A DNA stretch of 36,030 nt from positions 1 through 36,030 of the forward strand of contig JAUCBJ010002044.1 of assembly GCA_032718475.1 (NCBI GenBank), in the 5' to 3' direction. The position numbers and the translations under genes are program-made. Below, one piece after another: positions 29,715 through 36,030 of this stretch (the stretch's first letter is position 1; every line of letters starts with the position of its first letter). The notes beneath the pieces were generated by a model that saw nothing but the letters and a program-made list of their open reading frames with translations, did not search any database and had not been told where the DNA came from. Source of the DNA: Nemertoderma westbladi (taxonomy: Eukaryota > Xenacoelomorpha > Nemertodermatida > Nemertodermatidae).

Positions 29715-29845
29715 TTCAAGGGGGGGTGTGGGGGGGAGGGGGGTGGGGTGGTGTGGGGGGAGGGGGTTGGGAGGTGGGGGGGTTGCGAGTGGGGGTGTGG
29801 GGGGGGGGGGGGTAGGGGGGTTGGGGGTGGAGGTGGGGGTTCGTA
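29715..29845 (+). repeat. G-rich tract with quadruplex potential
   Basis: About 130 bases of G runs broken by single T, TG or A (GGGGTGTGGGGGGGAGGGGG type), on the strand opposite the host gene, about 300 bases from its acceptor. Many closely spaced runs of four or more G. Confidence 0.85.
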
Positions 29846-29865
29846 TGATTCGAATTCGAATAGAT

Positions 29866-32800
29866 AAGATAGGAATTCGTACACAGAGAGGGTATGGAAG
29901 CTCAGAGAGGAGTTGGTACACATAGATGGTACGGAGGCCAGAGGAATTCGGACACAGAGAGGGTATGGAAGCTCAGAGAGGAGTTGGTACACAGAGATGG
30001 TACGGAGGCCAGATAGGAATTCGTACAAAGAGAGGGTATGGAAGGTCAGAGAGGAGTTGGTACACAGAGAGGGTATGGAGGCCATATAGGAATTCGTACA
30101 CAGAGAGGGTATGGAAGCTGAGAGAGGAGTTGGTACACGGAGATGGTACGGAGGCCAGATAGGAATTCATACAAAGAGAGGGTATGGAAACTTAGAGAGG
30201 AGTTGGTACACAGAGATGGTACGGAGGCCAGAGAGGAGTTGGTACACAGAGATGGTACGGAGGCCAGATAGGAATTCGTACAAAGAGAGGGTATGGAAGC
30301 TCAGAGAGGAGTTGGTACACAGAGATAGTACAGAGGACAGATAGGAATTCGTACAAAGAGAGGGTATGGAAGCTCAGAGAGGAATTGGTACACAGAGATG
30401 GTACGGAGGACAGATAGGAATTCGTACAAAGAGAGGGTATGGAAGCTCAGAGAGGAGTTGGTACACAGAGATGGTACGGAGGCCAGATAGGAATTCGTAC
30501 AAAGAGAGGGTATGGAAGCTCAGAGAGGAGTTGGTACACAGAGATAGTACGGAGGCCAGATAGGAATTCGTACAAAGAGAGGGTATGGAAGCTCAGATAG
30601 GAGTTGGTACACAGAGATGGTACGGAGGCCAGATAGGAATTCGTACAAAGAGAGGGTATGGAAGCTCAGAGAGGAATTGGTACACAGAGATGGTACGGAG
30701 GACAGATAGGAATTCGTACACAGAGAGGGTATGGAAGCTCAGAGAGGAGTTGGTACACATAGATGGTATGGAGGCCATATAGGAATTCGTACACAGAGAG
30801 GGTATGGAAGCTGAGAGAGGAGTTGGTACACGGAGATGGTACGGAGGCCAGATAGGAATTCATACAAAGAGAGGGTATGGAAGCTTAGAGAGGAGTTGGT
30901 ACACAGAGATGGTACGGAGGCCAGAGAGGAGTTGGTACACAGAGATGGGACGGAGGCCAGATAGGAATTCGTACAAAGAGAGGGTATGGAAGCTTAGAGA
31001 GGAGTTGGTACACAGAGATGGTACGGAGGCCAGAGAGGAGTTGGTACACAGAGATGGTACGGAGGCCAGATAGGAATTCATACAAAGAGAGGGTATGGAA
31101 GCTTAGAGAGGAGTTGGTACACAGAGATGGTACGGAGGCCAGAGAGGAGTTTGTACACAGAGATGGTATGGAGGCCAGATAGGAATTCATACAAAGAGAG
31201 GGTATGGAAGCTTAGAGAGGAGTTGGTACACAGAGATGGTACGGAGGCCAGAGAGGAGTTGGTACACAGAGATGGTATGGAGGCCATATAGGAATTCATA
31301 CACAGAGAGGGTATGGAAGCTGAGAGAGGAGTTGGTACACGGAGATGGTACGGAGGCCAGATAGGAATTCATACAAAGAGAGGGTATGGAAGCTTAGAGA
31401 GGAGTTGGTACACAGAGATGGTACGGAGGCCAGAGAGGAGTTGGTACACAGAGATGGTACGGAGGCCAGATAGGAATTCGTACAAAGAGAGGGTATGGAA
31501 GCTCAGAGAGGAGTTGGTACACAGAGATAGTACGGAGGACAGATAGGAATTCGTACAAAGAGAGGGTATGGAAGCTCAGAGAGGAATTGGTACACAGAGA
31601 TGGTACGGAGGCCAGAGAGGAGTTGGTACACAGAGATGGTACGGAGGCCAGATAGGAATTCGTACGAAGAGAGGGTATGGAAGCTCAGAGAGGAGTTGGT
31701 ACACAGAGATAGTACGGAGGACAGATAGGAATTCGTACAAAGAGAGGGTATGGAAGCTCAGAGAGGAATTGGTACACAGAGAGGGTACGGAGGCCAGAGA
31801 GGAGTTGGTACACAGAGATGGTACGGAGGCCAGATAGGAATTCGTACAAAGAGAGGGTATGGAAGCTCAGAGAGGAGTTGGTACACAGAGATAGTACGGA
31901 GGACAGATAGGAATTCGTACAAAGAGAGGGTATGGAAGCTCAGAGAGGAGTTGGTACACAGAGATGGTACGGAGGCCAGATAGGAATTCGTACAAAGAGA
32001 GGGTATGGAAGCTCAGAGAGGAGTTGGTACACATAGATGGTACGGAGGCCAGATAGGAATTCGTACAAAGAGAGGGTATCGAAGCTCAGAGAGGAGTTGG
32101 TACACAGAGATAGTACGGAGGACAGATAGGAATTCGTACAAAGAGAGGGTATGGAAGCTCAGAGAGGAGTTGGTACATAGAGATAGTACGGAGGACAGAT
32201 AGGAATTCGTACACAGAGAGGGTATGGAAGCTCAGAGAGGAGTTGGTACACATAGATGGTACGGAGGCCAGATAGGAATTCGTACACAGAGAGGGTATGG
32301 AAGCTCAGAGAGGAGTTGGTACACAAAACGGGTTATGGAAGCTCAGAGAGGAGTTGGTACACAAATAGGGTACGGAGTCCAGATAGGAATTCGTACACAG
32401 AGAGGGTATGGAAGCTGAGAGAGGAGTTGGTACACGGAGATGTTACGGAGGCCAGATAGGAATTCATACAAAGAGAGGGTATGGAAGCTCAGAGTGGAGT
32501 TGGTACACAGAGAGGGTATGGAAGCTCAGAGAGGAGTTGGTACACAGAGATGGTACGGAGGCCAGAGAGGAGTTGGTACACAGAGATGGTACGGAGGCCA
32601 GATAGGAATTCGTACACAGAGAGGGTATGGAAGCTGAGAGAGGAGTTGGTACACGGAGATGGTACCGAGGCCAGATAGGAATTCATACAAAGAGAGGGTA
32701 TCGAAGCTCAGAGTGGAGTTGGTACACAGAGAGGGTATGGAAGCTCAGAGAGGAGTTGGTACACAGAGATGGTACGGAGGCCAGAGAGGAGTTGGTACAC

Positions 32801-32893
32801 AGAGATGGTACGGAGGCCAGATAGGAATTCGTACAAAGAGAGGGTATGGAAGCTCACAGAGGAGTTGGTACGCAGAGATAGTTCAGAGGCCAG
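29866..32893 (+). repeat. 73-bp minisatellite, about 41 units
   Basis: The unit starts AGGAATTCGTACAAAGAGAG and continues GGTATGGAAGCTCAGAGAGG, AGTTGGTACACAGAGATGGT, ACGGAGGCCAGAT. It is itself a diverged dimer of about 36+37 bp, and extra half-units (AGAGGAGTTGGTACAC...) are scattered through it. Most units carry an EcoRI site. The plus strand is purine-rich. 73 bp breaks the frame each unit, so the many 60-90-codon ORFs, recurring every 219 bp, are artefacts. Confidence 0.95.
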
Positions 32894-32994
32894 TACTTTA
32901 ACAATAATACTGTAGTTAGTTCTAAGTGTAGTTAGACCTACTGGGGTTTTACCCCAGTAAACATATGACAAATCTGCTTTAAGAACAAACTTAC

Positions 32995-33099
32995 ATTGTC
33001 TCTTTCAACTAATTTGTTGGAGTCCTCGTTGTTGTCTCCATTGCACTCCACAGCTAAATAAGCTGCCAGAGCTAAGAGTAGGAGAGTTGCCTTTGACAT
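32995..33099 (-). CDS. Signal-peptide exon 1 of the fibrinogen-domain gene
   Basis: ATG at 33099 in AAAATGTC context opens 35 codons: MSKATLLLLALAAYLAVECN is a typical secretion signal with a likely cleavage near AVEC-NG, followed by the acidic GDNNEDSNKLVERDN. The reading ends in phase 0 exactly at GACAAT|GTAAGT, a consensus donor. The next visible acceptor on the strand with a coding exon, at 29425, is also phase 0, so I join the two into a 239-residue secreted product. Exons missing between them cannot be ruled out. Too short for ordinary ORF scans. If it belonged to another gene, that gene's other exons are not visible here. Confidence 0.75.
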
Positions 33100-33179
33100 T
33101 TTAGAATTGTGATAAAAAAAATTTTACACAAACGAAAATAAAATCTTCTGTGAATGACTTTAATGACACAAACATACCC

Positions 33180-33185
33180 TATATA
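33180..33185 (-). promoter_or_regulatory. Candidate TATA box of the fibrinogen-domain gene
   Basis: GTTATATAGGG on the minus strand about 80 bases before the ATG, leaving room for a start site near 33150 and a 50-base leader. Confidence 0.4.
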
Positions 33186-33733
33186 ACTCAAGGAGTACAG
33201 ACCTACAAATACATAGATACTGTCTGCTGTATGCTTAGTAGAAGCAAAGTAGCTCAATGTTAATAAAGGGATCAGTTTATATGAATAAATAATTGTTTTT
33301 TTATGAAATAGAGTAACGGACTGATAGACCAACACAAACTCTCCTAATAAAAAAGTGCCTTGGATACCAGCCGTTGCATAATCTATATTGGTTTAGGTAA
33401 ACTAACAAAGAGGAAAGGAATTATATTAATAAATATTTTAAATTCCAACTTGTTGTCGTAATAGTACCTGACTAACGACACTACTCTGAAAGCGTGATTG
33501 GTTGAATTATCCAATGTCATGCCCCCTAACCAATAAGTTTAATAACAATCGTTGCCTTCTGGTTGCGCCCTGATGTTCAGTTTGGGTTCATTATGTACTG
33601 TTATACGGTCAATAAACTATCTATCTATCTATCTGGGGACAGTTTGGCAACTGTGCCAATGTGGCTGAAGGGTTCCACAACGGACTAAACAGTCACTCAG
33701 GACACAGTCTAAACAGGACTCATTGCACCCGAG
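33186..33733. other. Gene-free stretch with CCAAT words and (CTAT)n
   Basis: ATTGGTTGAATTATCCAAT (33499-33517) is an imperfect palindrome of CCAAT boxes. CAATAAACTATCTATCTATC at 33611-33632 looks like the simple-repeat tail of a LINE or SINE, body not identified. Confidence 0.4.
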
Positions 33734-34016
33734 TGGGAAAGCACTTTTACAGTGTGAAAGCACTGTTACTGTGCGAAAGCACTGTTACAGTGTGAAAGCA
33801 CTGTTACATTGTGAAAGCACTGTTACAGTGTGAAAGCACTGTAACAGTGTGAAAGCACTGTTACAGTGTGAAAGCACTGTTACAGTGTGAAAGCACTGTT
33901 ACAGTGTGAAAGCACTGTTACAGTGTGAAAGCACTGTTACAGTGTGAAAGCACTGTTACAGTGTGAAAGCACTGTTACAGTGTGAAAGCACTGTTACAGT
34001 GTGAAAGCACTGTTAC
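33734..34016 (+). repeat. 19-bp hairpin satellite, about 15 copies
   Basis: Unit GTGTGAAAGCACTGTTACA. Each junction contains CACTGTTACAGTG, a six-base stem around one T. Central copies are identical, so the array looks young; edge copies vary. Confidence 0.95.
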
Positions 34017-34300
34017 TGATATGGCCCAGGTTAACGATTTCGTGACAGTAACAAATGCTGTTGTTACCTTCACTAGTTTAACTACAGTATATATCCAATC
34101 TGGTAGAGGTAGGAATTCTACCCCAAGATCTGAAAATAACTGCCATTAAAATTATTAATATTTCGCTATACTATATTATTCCTTATTACTACTACTAATA
34201 TATTATACTAATTTTTATTGCCTAACCCTAACTAACTAACCTATAGTTATCATTGTATTTTATAATATACTATTATTCTATTTACATTCAAATATTTCGG

Positions 34301-34390
34301 GTCTTTCGAAGTGTTGACTGGTCTTTCGAAGTGTTGACAATTTCGAAGTGTTGACAATTTCGAAGTGTTGACAATTTCGAAGTGTTCACT
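34301..34390 (+). repeat. TTTCGAAGTGTTGAC tandem repeat, five copies
   Basis: Two 20-bp units starting GTCTTTCGAAG, then 17-bp units of AATTTCGAAGTGTTGAC. The last copy ends in TTCAC. Confidence 0.92.
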
Positions 34391-36030
34391 ATACAGTATA
34401 CCAGGATATACTTGGAGTTAACGTTTTCATACAACTCCCAAATGAATTGGGTTTGAACCGCGATTTAGGCTCCCCATTATTGGTTGATTTATTGCGAGGC
34501 TGTTTTTACCAATGTCCTATAAATAGAAAATAGCGCCGAAATACACATTTGGGTGTCGATTCGGCTCACCCGCTGTTTTTTTATAATCGTTCAATGACAT
34601 TCTACGAAATTTGGACTGCAGGTAAAGGAATTATGTGTCGAATTATGTGATGTCTGCATATAGGGTAATGACTAATATACATTGTGGTGTGGAGTTGAGT
34701 TGATATGAATCTATCGAGAGGAGTTTACAGAACCCAAGTTATATTGAAAAAATGATGTTTATTATATATTTTAAAAGATATTGAAATTTAGAGGCATCAT
34801 GCTTATAAATAAAATTTAGTTATATAGGCGAAATGTACAAAGATATCAGAACAGGCGCTAACATACATGAGTCTGGGTTGGGCTAGGCTGTCTAGTCTAG
34901 CATTCAAAGCACTGTGACCAAACAGTGCTGCCCCATCTAGAGATCGAACAATTTAGACCTGATACTTAACCGGAAACCCAGGAATGTCACCTCTAGACAA
35001 ATCTGCTCTATCCAAAATAAACATAAAGACACTTTTTAGCCTTTGGGAGATATATTTATTTACGTTTCTTTCATCATCATCTTATCATTACCATCAACAT
35101 TTAGCTCATTTATCACACATCTAGCCATACAGTCTGACAGTAGGGCCTACCTACTGCACTGTATGTATACACTGTATACAGCATTGGGGGTCTCATTTGT
35201 TTCCTAAGCTTCTTTCACGTGCAAATTGTTTTCGCCATGAGGAACAGTCTGTGACTCTGAGAGATAAATGTCTGCGACATGACGCCGGCAATATAATACA
35301 CAATTATATTGCCACGTTGCAGCTACATTTCGAGCGCTGCTGTATGGAAAATTTCTTGCAGCTGCTGCTCTGATTGCAGCTCTGTATCCCACGTGTAATG
35401 TGACTGACTGTCCAACAGCTAGGACTGTAGATGTAGAACCAAACATGATCGGACTTTTCTGACGCCCCGACGCGGAGGTACACTAACTACGTACAGTAAA
35501 TATAGGATATCCTTAATTTGGATTCTTTCTACTATACTATTCTACTATATTGGTAATATATTGGATATAGTTTAGTCCTGCAGTTATTATAATGTTTATT
35601 TGTAGGTACAGTAGGTTTCATTTTTGATAGAAGGAAGCCTTCTCATTTGTTTATACTGTATTATTTTTATATTTCGCCAGTCAGTTAGGTTGTACTGTAT
35701 CCATCTTGTTCATATATAATTCTTGAGCAGTCCTTGAATTAGCCTATAGTTGCCTAGTTGCTTCCATTTCTCCGGTTCTGGGAGTTTCTACTGGGTATCA
35801 TTATTCTATCATCTGGGGTGTCTGTACGGTCTTTGGGTTGCTTTTTACTGCTGTATTCATACCATTATATAATAACATATTGTATTACAGTATTAGACTG
35901 TGCAATACAGCCATTATAGGCCATTGGGTTACATCCATCTACTATCTATCTGATTTCTTTTATTTCTGTATTTCAGTAGGCCTACCTATTCTTTTGCATT
36001 TCCAGTAATATTGGTCAATTGGTGCAATGC
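34391..36030. other. Gene-free stretch to the window end
   Basis: AT-rich with no coding frame I can support. It contains the RTE-like relic at 35180-35262 and a TAGGCCTAC word near 35986. A minus-strand frame at 35204-35446 overlaps the relic and has no known features. Confidence 0.55.
35180..35262 (+). mobile_element. Strongly decayed RTE-like fragment
   Basis: CAGCATTGGGGGTCTCATTT..CCTAAGCTT, then GTTTTCGCCATGAGGAACAG, aligns with the RTE segment ACATTGGAGGTGTCTCATTA..CCCAAGCTT ... GCTTTCGCCGTGAGGACCAG of copy 2 (about 20968-21060), with an internal deletion. Translated remnants read IGG.S.V and NCFRHEEQSV against IGGVSLVPPS and HCFRREDQPV. Confidence 0.5.

Larger units (their letters stand above)
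29425..32994 (-). other. Predicted intron of the fibrinogen-domain gene
   Basis: Bounded by GTAAGT (donor, 32994 downward) and TTTACAG (acceptor, ending 29425). About 3 kb of its 3.57 kb is the 73-bp minisatellite. The rest holds a G-rich tract, degenerate CCTGTTTGGGTA-like repeats at 29510-29640 and a perfect ACTGGGGT/ACCCCAGT hairpin at 32940-32958. I found no exon carrying the missing N-terminal part of the domain. Confidence 0.6.

Noticed and set aside
29690-32971. Dozens of 60-130-codon frames in the 73-bp array
   Set aside because: They recur every 219 bp (three units) on both strands, as expected from a repeat not divisible by three.
33072-33335. 87-codon minus-strand frame upstream of exon 1
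   Set aside because: It overlaps the promoter and signal exon in another frame and has no coding character.
35204-35446. 80-codon minus-strand frame
   Set aside because: It runs across the decayed RTE-like relic on the opposite strand and shows no domain.
775-35995. Enrichment of TAGGCCTAC and ACCGGT words as a regulatory code
   Set aside because: About four and eight occurrences by eye. The ACCGGT count is close to chance, and the other is too few to judge.

Overview
The window looks like nuclear DNA of a marine-type invertebrate animal. It is AT-rich, most of it is repeats and decayed retroelements, and the two host genes are eukaryotic: an SLC18B1-like transporter, and a fibrinogen-domain gene with a signal-peptide exon, a GTAAGT donor and a pyrimidine-rich acceptor. 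Nothing suggests bacteria: there are no operons and no tight gene packing. I cannot name the species.

Layout. 1-1046: foldback structure made of a palindromic satellite around a unique inverted repeat. 2056-2440: decayed THAP-like zinc-finger fragment. 3189-3350: small tandem repeat and a 27-G run. 3590-4538: 5'-truncated non-LTR reverse transcriptase (RT) relic. 4677 to about 8095 (minus): nearly full-length RTE-type retrotransposon with a (TAG)n tail, an open RT region and a broken endonuclease. 8931-9000 and 9180-9282: a hammerhead-like core and a hAT-like end. 9667-10968 (minus): intact intronless transporter ORF. 11608-15655: a 41-bp satellite interrupted by a polyadenylated retroelement carrying an RT and an R2-type (restriction-like) endonuclease, with TATAAAT at both junctions. 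16098-17760: 36-bp minisatellite. 18416-19285: E-box repeat, half-tRNA relic, C-rich repeat. 20045-23045: second RTE copy fused to a second LINE. 25281-26540: foldback, tRNA-derived SINE head, Pao/BEL-like gag-protease relic. 27148-27289: third RTE copy (3' end only). 28810-33099 (minus): two visible exons of a secreted fibrinogen-related gene, with an intron almost filled by a 73-bp minisatellite. 33734-34390: two short satellites. 35180-35262: a very old RTE-like relic.

How the parts relate. The RTE copies span active-looking to dead: copy 1 keeps FADD, copy 2 has FAND, copy 3 is only a 3' end. The most informative structure is the insertion at 11650-15217: the satellite on both sides and the terminal poly(A) let the element boundaries be read almost to the base. 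The two host genes show no functional link to each other. Identifications come from reading motifs; no database search was run.
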